Shown piece by piece: positions 45,690-57,254 of a stretch of DNA of 64,000 nucleotides. A program made the translations under genes and the position numbers. The notes under the pieces were generated by a model, which saw nothing but the letters and a program-made list of their open reading frames with translations, had not been told where the DNA came from and ran no database searches. This stretch comes from Rhyzopertha dominica (Eukaryota > Arthropoda > Insecta > Coleoptera > Bostrichidae), in the NCBI GenBank assembly GCA_025024175.1, contig QCXZ01000137.1:76074680-76138679 (forward strand). The letters are read 5' to 3'. How positions within the stretch are numbered: the stretch's first letter is position 1; each line of letters begins with the position of its first letter.

Positions 45690-47390
45690 AAAAAAAAAGC
45701 ACTATTGATAACGACCAATTTAAAGATACTCCTCATAATTGTTTCCATTTAATACGCCAATGTGCAATAAGTATAGTGCGTTTAATTAAAAACATAGATG
45801 ATAAAGCTGTATCAAATAAACCGTTATCAGGCTAGTGACTTATTTACTACAATAATTATTTTAAATGTCACCAAGAAGCAACTATAGTACGTCGAAACCT
45901 TTTTAATATTCTACCGGTAGGTCTGTACCAAGTATTTTGAAAACTAACGTACTTTTTGCTACATAAAAAAACAACAATTCCATTAACATAAACAGCCGCT
46001 TTAAAATGTAATAGCTTCAACAAATTTTGCTGTTACTGTGGCTTTTTTTCATTTGGTACAGTTCTGACCTAATTCTGACATTATGAATCTTTAGAAAGTC
46101 CATCTTTTCTTTCTGTGCTGCAGAACAGGTTAAAACATTCGCGTTGTCCAATTAACATTGCTGAAAACTAAATAAAATACTCATTGGTTTTCGATTATGT
46201 GATACATTTAACATGTATTTACTGCACTGTGCATAGTGGTCAACTTTTCTGACAAATTTTAGTGAAAATAAGAACCAACAAAAAATGACAATGACATCAG
46301 AAATAATGAAATTACTTTATTAGAAATAAGTTGAAAAACTCGACGATTAAATTTGTGATTTTTCCTTTATACATACTTTAGGGATAATGATATTATCAAA
46401 TACAATCTACATAAATGATACAAATACTTACAATATGTAAGAATTATGAAAAAGTTTTATGTAAGTATGCGAATTATGAAGAACAAATACATCACATGGG
46501 CTCTGTGTTTTAGAAATAATCGTCATTTCAAAAATATGTTCAACCTACTTCTAGTACATATGAGGCATATCATTTTCAATTTCAACTATATTCCTTTTAT
46601 ATCGAGCATTCTTAAAACTCAAACTGGAAAAAACAAGAACGAAATGTAAAGCATAATGTGAAAAAGTAGGAAGAAATAAAATATGAAATAGTGCGAGGAC
46701 GGAAGAGACTAAATATACTAAGAGAATTATTATAAACAAAAAAAGCTAATTCTACTATGATGAATGAATGAATCTAAAAACGAATGTAAAATACTCTACA
46801 GTGTAAAGACAGCACCAATCAATAATGTCTAATGAAAGAATTAAGGATAGCAAATGTTATCAAACTGAAAAAGAGCTAAAAGTTTTAAACTGCTGAGGCT
46901 AAGGATAAAAATAAACAGCACGCTTCGTTTGCAGTTTCAATTCCCACGCAGTAGATATTTTCCATCCGACAAGGAAATTTAAGATAATAAGTTGTGTTAT
47001 GATGTAGGTACGTCCCACCAGCATTAAACAAACGCGAATCATATTTGCATGCCTCCGACGTTGGCCGCTGTTTACCTATAAATTTGACGTTCGAATACAG
47101 ATCTCAGATGAAACGATAATGGAAAAACAGATAACCGGCCTCTTTGTTTAGACACCACAACGGAGTTGCTACCACACAAAGCCTTTTGTGAGCAACTTGT
47201 ACTATGCTGATGTTAAAATCAATGTAACACTTCGCGGCTAACACAATTCTGTCGCTTGAGTTGCAATACTGATTCATTCCAAAAAGAAATAAATTTCAAC
47301 CATATAAAGTATGTACATATTTCACTAATCTTCATTACCCGAGGATAATGAAGACGTCTTCATTTTGTAGCATGGTTAGCAGTTGCACTA
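45690..47390. other. Upstream intron or intergenic sequence of Gdap2
   Basis: This should be intron of Gdap2, because the exon ending at 45,682 starts mid-codon. I looked on the complement for macro-domain blocks and saw none. The sequence is AT-rich and featureless. Confidence 0.35.
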
Positions 47391-47618
47391 GTTACTCTAC
47401 AGAACATAATGTGGTCAGACGCATGTCGATTTCATAATAATGGAATACTTAATAAACTTAACTGCCACTACTGGTCTCAAGAGAATCCACATTACATTAG
47501 TAAACAAACCATCAGATATCTGGGGAATCAGTGTGATTATCAATCTAAGCGCAACATGATGGGGCACAACCACATAATGTGTGAATTGTAACCCATAATT
47601 TAAAGGGCGCATTATACC

Positions 47619-49662
47619 TAGTTGGGCCAAAAACTTTATCGCTCTTTAATCTGCCAATGAGTTGGGCCAGTAGGATGTGGACGGTGGATTATGAACCTCC
47701 CGCTGATAGTTATCGATAACGAATCCTTATAGATCCTGCTACCTGATACTACTTAGAAAAGTAGGTAATTTAAACGCAAACATTTTGTGCCTGTGGATCC
47801 AATAGATCACGAAACACAATTAAGATGGGTGGGACTTATTTGAAAAATGTAAAATATTATTTGACACTTGTCCATAATGTCCTAAATAATTTGTTAAAGA
47901 GGGTGGTTACCTGCTGAAATGAGTTTATAAATTCTGAAACGCAAGTCAAATTAAACAGTTTTACTAAAATTTCTAGCGCACATTCATACCGGCGAAATGG
48001 AAGTTGTATTCATGCAAAGTGAAAAAGGCAAAAAACTGTTGGTGGTGAATAACTACAAGTTTTGCATCGCAAACGTGCTGAAAAACGGAACTGTGCGTTG
48101 GAGGTGTACAAATAAAACATCGAAATTCCCGCAAAAATCTACACGTCGGCTGGAAATGAGATCTTGGACTCCGAATTATCTCACAATCACAAAGAAGACC
48201 TGCACAGGCAGATTGTCAACAACAGTGTGAAAAGGAAAGCTCTAGAAAACGTACACGAAAAACCTGCCAAATTAGTGCACACGGAACTTCGGTCTAACCC
48301 TGGCATAAGCAGTAACATAACGACTTACGTTATGGAACTTGTAAGGCATAATATATGGATATGCAGGAGGAAGTTAACTCCAAATCTACCCAAAACGCAA
48401 AAAGACGTTTTCGAAGCAGTAAACACTTTGGCACCTATGACAGATACAGAAGAATCATTTGTCTTGACAAATAATGCAGACCAAGGTATCATCATTTTTG
48501 CTCCTTATAGCAATCTTTACTTTTTATGTTGTACTGAAACTGTGTGTATGGACGGTACATTTGATTTTAGTCCGAAATTTTTTACACAACTCTTTACAAT
48601 TCATGGACACAAGAATGGACATTACATTCCATTGGTATTTTGTTTGCTTCCGGATAAAAAGCAATCCACATATCAAACATGTTTGAATATGTTGTGTCAG
48701 AAGTGCAGTGAAAGTGACTTACAATTTTATCCTAAAATGCTATTATGGATACGTGGGAGGAAGCTAGAGTAAGAGGATGCCGATTCCATCTTTCACAGGC
48801 ATGTTATCGAAAAATTCACTCGCTTGGACTGTCACAAGATTATAAAAACCACACGGAAGTTGGCAAAATGTTAAGATATTGTTTTGGACTTCAGTTTCTT
48901 GATTGTGATGAAGTGGGTGACGCATTCGCATTCGATTTAATTCCAATCATGCCAAAACATTCGAAACTTCAAGAGTTTTGCGACTATTTAGTGGACAATT
49001 ACATCAGCGAAAATGCCAAATTTACTCATCTGCCTCCTCTTGCAGAACAACCATTGCGTGTGAGTCATTTCATTCAAGATTTAATAAAAGTTTTTATTCG
49101 CCTCATCCAAATATTTTTCAATTTGTTGATAGTTTGTTGAATTTTCAAAGTGAAGTTTATGTTAAAATAAACACATCCAACAAATTCCAAAAAGTTGTTA
49201 GGCGTTCTATAAAATTAAAGCAAGATTATCTTGAAGTCAAAATTAATAACTACAAACAAAATCTCATAGACAGGCTGACATTTGTAAAAAGTGTTTCATT
49301 TAAATACGCGCCAAATATGTAAATATTTTTTATACCTTATTGTACATACATATATGTGTAAATATTTTTATACTTTACTGTACATATATACATGTTATTA
49401 TTGTAACGTATAAATATAGGTTTGTATTAAAACTTGAAAATTGTTTTATTTTATTCCTTTAAGCGTGTTTGCTAAGAAAAAAAAACCGTAGCAATCACAT
49501 TAATAAGTTACACACATCACATAAATTAAGGTCTTTCCTAATTTGCTAATAGTGGTCCATCACCCGCTGTTCGGGCAAAGCAGATTCTTGGCCCAACTAT
49601 ATTGCGGGATTAGTTGACCCGCTCAGTCAGAGAAGGGTTAGATAGGTAGACTGGCCCAACTA
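47619..49662 (+). mobile_element. Mutator-like (MULE) DNA transposon with repeated AGTTGGGCCA ends
   Basis: The element runs from TAGTTGGGCCA at 47,619-47,629 to its exact complement at 49,652-49,662. A second copy of AGTTGGGCCA lies inside each end, at 47,660-47,669 and, inverted, at 49,589-49,598. Between them lies a FLYWCH-MULE transposase. Flanks belong to an older transposase relic, which defines the insertion. A clean 8-9 bp target duplication is not visible, probably because of decay. Confidence 0.75.
47997..49321 (+). pseudogene. MULE transposase with N-terminal FLYWCH finger, frameshifted
   Basis: The frame starting at 47,997 has a FLYWCH zinc-finger region: FMQSEKGKKLLVVNNYKF, NGTVRWRCTNKT, then after a frameshift LSHNHKED with the paired His. 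The main frame (48,164-48,772) contains VCMDGTFDFSPKFFTQLFTI (first catalytic Asp) and HYIPLVFCLLPDKKQSTY. A further shift near 48,745 leads to GCRFHLSQACYRKI, then MLRYCFGLQFLDCDEVGDAF. Another near 49,050 leads to CESFHSRFNKSFYSPHPNIF (late MULE block, with the catalytic-Glu-region ES) up to a stop at 49,321. Domain order is complete but three or more frameshifts are needed, so it is a recent pseudogene. MULE transposases cut and paste DNA elements. Confidence 0.85.
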
Positions 49663-50023
49663 TACGACTCCGAATTTAAATACCCTGCTAAATATGACTT
49701 GATTCTTTTTACATATGAAGCAAATTGTGCATTTTAGTATTGTTACCCGTGAGGTTTTAACATTTTAACGTTTGGAAATCGATGGATTGGTTGGGTGAAC
49801 TTCAGTGATGTTCTGCTTGATCCCCTGATTTGAACCCTATGGATTATTTCATATGAGGCCATCTGAAGCCATTAGTCTACCTTACTGTAGTGGAAAATGT
49901 GAAAGATTTGAGCAATCGAATAACTATGGGGTGTAATGCAATAAAAAAAACAACCCTTGTATTTTTGAAAGAGTTTGCCAGTGAAGAGGAAGCTTACATT
50001 ATGCCTAATAAGTGCAACAAATA

Positions 50024-53000
50024 ATAATTATTATGCGTTAGTATTAATCACAAATGGCTTTTCAAAAATCATCAAAGGGCAAAAATGTTAGTTCAGTAAA
50101 GAGCATCCAAGTAGAAATTTGCAATTTTCTCAAAAATCTTTTTTTTAGGTAAAAATACTATTCTAAAATCAAAGTGTCATAAACAGTTACCATTAAAAAT
50201 AGGCTTATTTTTACCCATAACTTCTAAGCTTAGATACTGATTCAGTTTTCGACACATGTTTATAATTTATGACGCACTTTTAGGAAACACTTTGTATTAC
50301 ACAGCCAGTGTAAATTTACTCTACACCTCGCATTACTAATCAGCGAAATAAAAAACAAAATACGTCATTTATTCTGCATAGCACAATGTAGTCATAGTCA
50401 TTGTTGTACTTGTCATATACTGTCACTGCAATACTAGTTGGGTAAATCTGTTAAATGAAGTGCATCGCACGGCCTAAAACACACAAAAAAGTACATCAAA
50501 GAGTAGCTATATTATAACTAAACATATATTTGGTGGTTTAGTGGACTATAAAACATTGCTCGTTAGAAGGATTAGGTATAGTTAAGAGACAAGTTACTAC
50601 TTGGTTGAACTACTCATATTCGAATATCGTTTTCTTAAGCTGCCATAAACTTTATATTAAAAACGATAAACGCAGTTGAACCCCTAAAAACATTATAAGC
50701 AAAATGATTAAGTAATTGCCGGTCATAATTTATTTATGAGTTTGAGTACCTACTTATTATTTCGTCTACTCGACGAATACATTATTAATAGTTAACCTGG
50801 ATGATTTCATAACTACAATAAAAAATACAACATAGTGCGTCAAAAATATACAACTAATGACCCCCAAAGACAAACGTTAAACAAAAGCACGTGGTGATGT
50901 ACATGTTTTCACTGTGCTGCCAATACCTAGGATGTGTCTCAGCTCCATAAATAAATCGCATTCAGATCAATTACCTCTCTATAGAATTTAAAGAAAAAAT
51001 TAATAGAGCGGGTACGCTACGGCCTGTTAAGGAGCGAAAGGCGCTTTTCTGCAAAAATGTTTACGCCGCGATTGTTTATGTTGAGAATGCGGGCGTGCTT
51101 AAAAACCAACTATTAAGTTTCTACATCACATCGTTATGTGCCTTAACAGTTAAAAACACTTAAAGAGTTCATGTGTGAAGTAAAACAATTTCGTGTGCAT
51201 AACTGCATAGATTCAATGACTTAAGACTCGTGATGGTGGCCTTCAAATGAATACACCAGGTGCATTTGGTGAAATCTCCAACTGTCGCCAAAGGCCAACT
51301 AACTGCAATAACATAATGCAGCGGTATTGGTTTTGGGTGAATGAATACCGATTGTGTTAAGATGATACTCATTTAAATTGTGATTATTTGGCAATATANT
51401 CCCCTTCCCCAAATACTTATCTTTTTGTCNTCGTCTTCATATATTGTGTAGCTAAGTGAACTTTTGTTTCGCTTTAATACCACTGAGCAAATAGTCAAAT
51501 TATGAGTAAACGTCCACAGTCAGAAACAACCCAATTTGCCCTCCTAAGTTTTGGAGGCATTCAGCTCCATTGGCAGTTACTTTTGTATTTCGTTATCGAG
51601 GGTACGTCAAAGATATTCGAACACAAAAAAATAATCGACCTCGAATCGAACCGACGTGGATTAACGGGTACGGTGGACAAAGTGTGAACAAAAGCGCAAT
51701 AAATAGTTAATAAAATTTTCGACCTCGCGTTTGTACTGGTGATAAGAAAAGCCGCGAAACAATGGTTTTCTAAATCTGCGACTTTTTCACAATTCGCCAA
51801 AAGCAATTATCTTGTAAAACAGAACTAACTGATTATCGATTATAAAAATTGTCTCTGGTTCCAGTTATGTGGATATAAGAAACTTTATGATTGCACAATG
51901 AAGGAAAAACAAGAATACTGCTCCTCTGGTTGATATTACGATGAATCATGTGTATTTTTCTGATGTGTACTGAAGTATTGATCGCATAAGTAGGATTGTT
52001 TCGTTTACCTGCTTACATACCTTAAAGGACAAACAGCTGTTATTATTTTTTCATGTTCATTAAAATTTCAATGCTATGTACACACACACAAGTGTTGCTA
52101 CATACTTGGTTTTAATCATTAATATAATGTGTTGGTAAAGTTTTTTCTGTATTCTACTTAATTTCTCTATATTTCCCAAATATATAAGCATGTATATAAA
52201 ATGGAATCTGTATACCAATATTTATTTCAATTACACTGGTTATTCTTATTTCTATGTAGTCAGTATATTTAAAAGACTAGACTAGGAGCTGCAATTTTGT
52301 GTTTTCAAAAAATTATTGTTATGTTCTTGAAACTAGATATAATGTAATGGTACATGTAACTAACTTGGGATATTGTGGATTGGACAATAAGATTTTTCTC
52401 CCAACGAAAATTATTGTCGTACAACTCCATAGTCAACCATCAATGGGGTTTCAATTCGTTCAGTTTCAGTGAGTTTCACCAGTTTGCAGAATAAATTGAA
52501 GCTGCTGTTATTAAATTAACCTTCTAACTCATTCAAAGGCACTTCAATCTGGCATGAAAAAAAGCCCGCTGGGTTCTAAACATTGATGATAAATGCTCGT
52601 TAAACACTTGGTGAATTTTAGTTTCTTTTTGTTGATAATAGTTTGAATTCTTATTATTTTAATGAGTTGAACTATTCACTATCAATATAGATGCGAGAAA
52701 AAATATTAGTTCATTGCCACCTTTTGTTAAACGATAGGCTAATATATTACGTACCCTGTGCAAACTAATTAAGATGACCAGTGTTTATACTCACGAATTT
52801 ATTCTTGCGGTTATTAGTTTCTTAGATATACACAGGAATATTTTTAGTTGAGTTGAATGTGTATTGTGGTTCTAAAATCTACATAATATGTGTTACTGAA
52901 GTTACCTAAATGTTATAAATCTATAAAATAAAGGAATACGAAGTTAAGAATTAAATACAACAGGAATTGAGAGGCTTGTTTCTTCACTTTTAAAAAGAAG

Positions 53001-53795
53001 GAAGGTCCATTTGATGTCCTTAAATTTATTACCCGATTGGGCCAAATTTAAGCATTGCTTTATGAAGACGAAGGGTCTTTATCCAAATTAAAAAAAATAA
53101 GCTATGTCTGCTCAAAATCGTCTTAACGGGTTAGCACTGTTGGCCACTATACATAAATTGATTAATACAATATAGATATGAAAGAAGTTATTCGCGATTT
53201 TGCGGGAAAAGGGTTAGAAAGAGATTATTTTAATTAATATTTAAACTTTGTTTTCTAATACGTATGTCACACCGAAAAAATTGTGCAAACTTTAATAACA
53301 AATGGCGAATGCCTTTATTACTCTTCAAAGTTTTTCGAAAACTTTAGGCAAACAGAAAATACCAGCCATACGCAGTTCTCTAAGTTGGGGGACTTCTTCA
53401 CCAAAGGTGGTGGCAGACCATTTTTAAAATCATAATAAATCATCGCGTGAAAATTTTCTCATGTTAAATGCAATTTTTTTCAGTGACCCTCAAAATTAAA
53501 ATATCACAAAAAATTAACAACGAACAGTCAGCAAAAATTTTCGGTGCTATGTAAGTATTTCTGTGTCGTTTTGAAAGCATTCTTTGTCTAATTGCAGTTG
53601 CGAAGCTTGTGCAACTTTAATTAAGAAAATATCATGTTCTAATTCAAACCATGCTTTGTAAATATGTTTTCTTTTAACTTTTAAGATTCTAAAGCTTGAG
53701 GGCTGCAAAAACGCTTGAGTAGAAACGATCATCAGAGATAGTCGATAAAGATCTTCCACTTTTAAAAAAAGAACGCTCAAATTAAAAATTCAATA
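50024..53795. other. Gene-free stretch
   Basis: No recognisable domain on either strand. Frames at 51,561-51,806 and 53,547-53,780 (complement) lack family resemblance. A slightly CpG-richer patch occurs at about 51,590-51,740. Nothing else stands out. Confidence 0.35.
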
Positions 53796-53800
53796 CAATT

Positions 53801-54240
53801 ATGAAACCACCACCTTGCAAACCAACTTCAGAGGAAATTTCTTTGATATCTGATGATGCAGCTACCTTTCGTCTGGAGTTTCCTCCTCAGCCTCCGGGGC
53901 AGACGCGGAAAACCCAAGAAACTTGGTGATGCTGCTGAACACTGCAGAATATTCGGCTTCAACGGACATCTTCTGATCCAAGAACCAAAAACAATCAAAA
54001 TGTCATCACGCGCGACCACCAAAACTAAACTCCGAGCGCGTTTTTGCGGAACAACGTCGTGCGTCGCGGTAAATTCGCCACTGCTCAGCGAGCAACTGCA
54101 TTATGTAAAGGCGAAATGCTCAGAAAGCGACAGCGCACGGCGGCTGTCCGTTTCGGACGTAATTTTGAAAGCTTTTGCAACGGGGAGGATTAGCGGTGTT
54201 GATTACGGGGAACCTTCGAACAGAGCTGAATAAATTTGAG
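53801..54240 (+). other. GC/CpG-rich block with unrecognised overlapping frames
   Basis: Within AT-rich surroundings this block is GC-rich. On the + strand an ATG at 53,801 opens 42 codons beginning MKPPPCKPTSEEIS, and another frame, 53,853-54,233, gives 126 residues with an ARG/SER-rich middle and LSVSDVILKAFATGRI near the end. The complement has 64 codons at 53,828-54,022. None matches a family I know. It may be a promoter or CpG-rich first exon (perhaps of a gene on the complement such as Gdap2), a lineage-specific exon, or an enhancer. Codon use cannot decide. Confidence 0.3.
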
Positions 54241-54775
54241 CAACCTGCTTTACGACGTCATGTTTGAGTTCGACTTTATTACGCTTTTTTATCTTAAGTA
54301 GGCAAATTGCAGAAAACGGCTAATCTCAGCGCTACCGAGGAGGCAGTCTAAATTACCCGCGTTATCTGAAACTGAAAAGTTCCGGTGGTAAACAGACATG
54401 TTATGAAATGTCACGAACTATCGAAATTACAATATACCAAGGCAATGATGGGCACATGATTTGCATATGGACATCAACTTTGTACTAAGCGAGCCTTTGT
54501 TTAATTCTCGGATTAAAACTTGAATATATTTTTTATTAACTAGACTGGGGAGCCCCATCATGAATTTTAAGTTTTTCTTCGTCAAATGCAAACGTAAATT
54601 AATGTAACTAACAAGAGGGATAAAAAAACGAAAATAATAGCAGACTATTCAGTCACTCATTAACAGTTCCTGTATTTTAATAAAATATATTTTTTTTAAA
54701 TTGGACTGGAGTACAACTATAGCTCCATCTAAATTTCAAACGGAGTTGAATTAATTTTAACAAAACATTCGTAAA

Positions 54776-55708
54776 TTAATAATGGGTTTGACCTCCATGC
54801 TTTCTAGTTAGCTCAAAAAATCTAGAATTCATGCTTCCAACCAAATTATTTAATACTCTTGGTTCCAAATTGGCCCAAACCATTTCTAATGAATTTTTGA
54901 GTTCATTTATGGAGGCAAACTGTAGGTTATAGGCATATAGTCGCCGAACTAAGATACCCCAAAGGCTTTCAATTGGGATCATGTCAGATGAACAAGAGGG
55001 CCACTCTAACAATCGATTCTACTGACAGGAATCCTCCCATTATCTCGTGTCTCAAGAACTTGAATGTACTCTCGACTGATGATCATTCGTGTTGATGGGT
55101 AAGCCTATGTTAAAACGCCTGCTTTTGTAAAGGCATTAACGTACCACCTCCAAAGTTTCGTTTTCAAAGATGCTCAGGTTCTCTCTTCAAATCTCGCTAA
55201 TAACAATTGACACCATCTGGACCATAAACATATTTTTTTTTCATAAGAAATGATAATCTGAATTAAAAAATAACATGATTTAATTCGAGGTTTAATTGGA
55301 AAGTTTCGGTTTACATTTTCCCAATTTCGATTTATATTCTCACGAGCAAATTCCAAACGGTCTGTTTCATGGTAAGGAAGACGTCTCGAACATTTTGTTA
55401 GTTTTCGGCGTATACTGTGTTCAGTTTTCTTCAGAACCCTCCCTATAGTCCATTTTGAATCATCAAGCTCGCACTCTTGGGCAATTCTATTTCGACTTTT
55501 TAAAGTGTTACTCGGTGTAGCAATAATTCTTCTTGCAGCTCTGGGCGAATTTTTTTTTCTTAACGCCCTTTCTTATTTTGCAAATAATTAGCGACAACTT
55601 TACGAGACCGGTTAATTCTTTGAGCAATTATTCGGCGACTAAAACCTTCATCCCAAAAAGTCAAGATTTTACCTTTTCCATATCACTCAGATACCTTCCA
55701 TGAGGCAT
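54776..55708 (-). pseudogene. Tc1-like transposase, decayed
   Basis: From ATG at 55,708 the complement reads MPHGRYLSDMEKVK, then after a one-base shift ILTFWDEGFSRRIIAQRINR, SRKVVANYL, the paired helix-turn-helix. Later fragments give RLEFARENINRNWENVN (about 55,356) and SDEKK with the first catalytic Asp (about 55,235). The C-terminal frame 55,012-54,776 has LEWPSCSSDMIPIESLWG (with the catalytic Glu of DD34E), RRLYAYNLQFASINELKNS and HGGQTHY, then TAA. Multiple stops and frameshifts occur in the middle. The second Asp block is lost. Confidence 0.8.
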
Positions 55709-55770
55709 TTTTAACACAATTGCTACAACACAGTGACATTTCATAATAACAAAATATTTATAAACATAAA

Positions 55771-56053
55771 ATAATATTTTCTCGGAAAGATCGCCGTCTT
55801 TTGAAAACACTGACAAAAAGTTATTAGTCTGACGTTTCGATTACACCTGTAATCTTTGTCAAAGACGAAGAACCTCAAAATTTGCCTGACACAAGTTCAA
55901 ACAAAATTTTGAAAGTAAATAAACAAATCACCAAGGAAGCGAGACGTCATAGAAAGAACGTGCCAACCTGATAAAAAAGAACCTAACGACGAAAAAGGAA
56001 CTACCTATATACTAGACATACACGAACTACTTGATAAAAGATAACTACAAAAT
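55771..56053 (-). repeat. Left (3') inverted arm of the Penelope-like element
   Basis: This 283-bp arm matches the complement of 56,972-57,254 closely over its full length; differences are scattered substitutions. It carries a hammerhead-like motif on the element's coding strand. Confidence 0.85.
55827..55866 (-). ncRNA. Hammerhead-ribozyme-like motif, left arm
   Basis: The complement reads GTCT, TTGACAA, A, GATTAC-AGGT-GTAATC, GAAA, CGTC, AGAC. GTCT/AGAC would form stem I and GATTAC/GTAATC a perfect 6-bp stem II with a four-base loop. GAAA is the second core box and GTC the cleavage triplet, with an almost absent stem III, as in the minimal hammerheads known from Penelope-like elements. The first core box is TTGACAA instead of CTGANGA: C3 is U and G8 is A. 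Activity is unproven. Confidence 0.55.
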
Positions 56054-56244
56054 AGCCTTCCAAATGCCACCTAACTCATAATTTCCACAATCCCTATTAA
56101 AATTATTAGTATTCCTACAAATTTATATAGCTTCTTTTATTAAACGTTTGTGATACTATTTTTCTCTACGTAAAATTTTTGTTTTATCAGTCAATCATGC
56201 GTTTAGTTAAAATATGAGTGTTCAGCTACGGAAGATTTATCTAT

Positions 56245-56970
56245 CTATTGCAGCCTAGTAGTACGTATGTGTTCTTTCAAACGCGTACCTAGTTTTCTTT
56301 TAGTTTGACCTATGTAACGCTTGCCGCAAGAACAAGTAATTTTGTAAACACCTTCACTCCCTAAATGTGCTTTATCTTTAATAGAATTTATTTTATGTAA
56401 ATTATTGTATGTACTATCAACAACTAAAATATCGTGTTTTCTAAGCATCTTCTTTAATTTTTCCGAAAGGCCTTGTACATAAGGCAAACTCAACTTCAAT
56501 TTACTTTGTCCTGGCTGAGAATTTACTTGATTTGGATCAGCACTTTTATTACAAACTGATCATATGTTCTTATTGCTATAACCATTTCTCACTAGCGCTG
56601 ATTTAAGATGATATATTTCTTTTTGTAAACAACTTTCGTTTGAGATCCTTTGTGCTCTAAGAAATAATGTCCTGTTATAAGACTATTCTTTTGAGAGAGA
56701 GGGTGGTGAAATGTGGCATGTAAATATCTGTCTGTGTGTGTTGGTTTACTGTAAACCTTGTGTCCTAACTGTCCAGTGTTTATTCTGTAAATTTAGACAT
56801 CCAAGAAAGGTTAACTACCATTGCTTTCTAATTCCATAGTAAATTTTATGTCAGGATTTTGACTGTTCAAATAATTTAGAAACCTACCGAACTCTTCCAT
56901 ACCGGGGGCCAAATAACAAAAGTGTTCACGTGTTCAGAACATTGTTTAAAATCTACTTATTTCTTATGAA
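56245..56970 (-). pseudogene. Penelope-like polymerase C-terminus: RT end plus GIY-YIG endonuclease
   Basis: On the complement from 56,920 downward, MEEFGRFLNYLNSQNPDIKF, TMELESNG and [20 protein letters not shown] form the last RT blocks of Penelope elements (FLDV-like and the KPTHTDRYL signature). After a frameshift, 56,499-56,245 gives KLSLPYVQGLSEKLKKML and then GVYKITCSCGKRYIGQTKRK LGTRLKEH. That is a GIY-YIG nuclease with the G-Y and YIG motifs and the following Arg. A stop codon interrupts the RT part (after ESNGS). The N-terminal RT core is absent. GIY-YIG nicks target DNA for reverse transcription; this copy cannot do so. Confidence 0.85.
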
Positions 56971-56971
56971 A

Positions 56972-57254
56972 ATTTTGTAGTTATCTTTTATCAAGTAGTT
57001 CGTGTATATCTAGTAGATAGGTAGTTCCTTTTTCGTCCTTAGGTTCTTTTTTATCAGGTTGGCACGTTGTTTCTATGACGTCTCGCTTCCTTGGTGATTT
57101 GTTTATTTACTTTCAAAATTTTGTTTGAACTTGTGTCAGGCAAATTTTGAGGTTCTTCGTCTTTGACAAAGATTACAGGTGTAACCGAAATGTCAGACTT
57201 ATAACTTTTTATCAGTGTTTTCAGGAGACAGCGATCTTTCCGAGAAAATATTAT
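56972..57254 (+). repeat. Right (5') inverted arm of the Penelope-like element
   Basis: Inverted copy of the left arm, equal in length. The hammerhead-like motif is on the + strand here, opposite to the coding strand, and is slightly more decayed. Confidence 0.85.
57159..57198 (+). ncRNA. Hammerhead-ribozyme-like motif, right arm
   Basis: This is the same arrangement as the left-arm motif: GTCT, TTGACAA, stem II GATTAC-AGGT-GTAACC with one mismatch, GAAA, TGTC, AGAC. The stem II mismatch and the changed base before GTC suggest decay. The unusual first core box is identical to that of the left arm. Confidence 0.5.

Larger units (their letters stand above)
47393..50023 (+). pseudogene. IS630/Tc1/mariner-type transposase relic, split by a MULE
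   Basis: The left part (47,393-47,600) reads MWSDACRFHNNGILNKLNCH then YWSQENPHY, the block with the first catalytic Asp. Out-of-frame sequence like WGTTT continues it. After the MULE, 49,775-50,023 gives SPDLNPMDYF (third Asp region), GHLKPLVY and a C-terminal helix region ending at 50,023. Internal stops (for example after YFI) and missing central sequence make it dead. It belongs to the same broad superfamily as the 2.3- and 18.8-kb elements but is clearly a different family. Confidence 0.75.
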
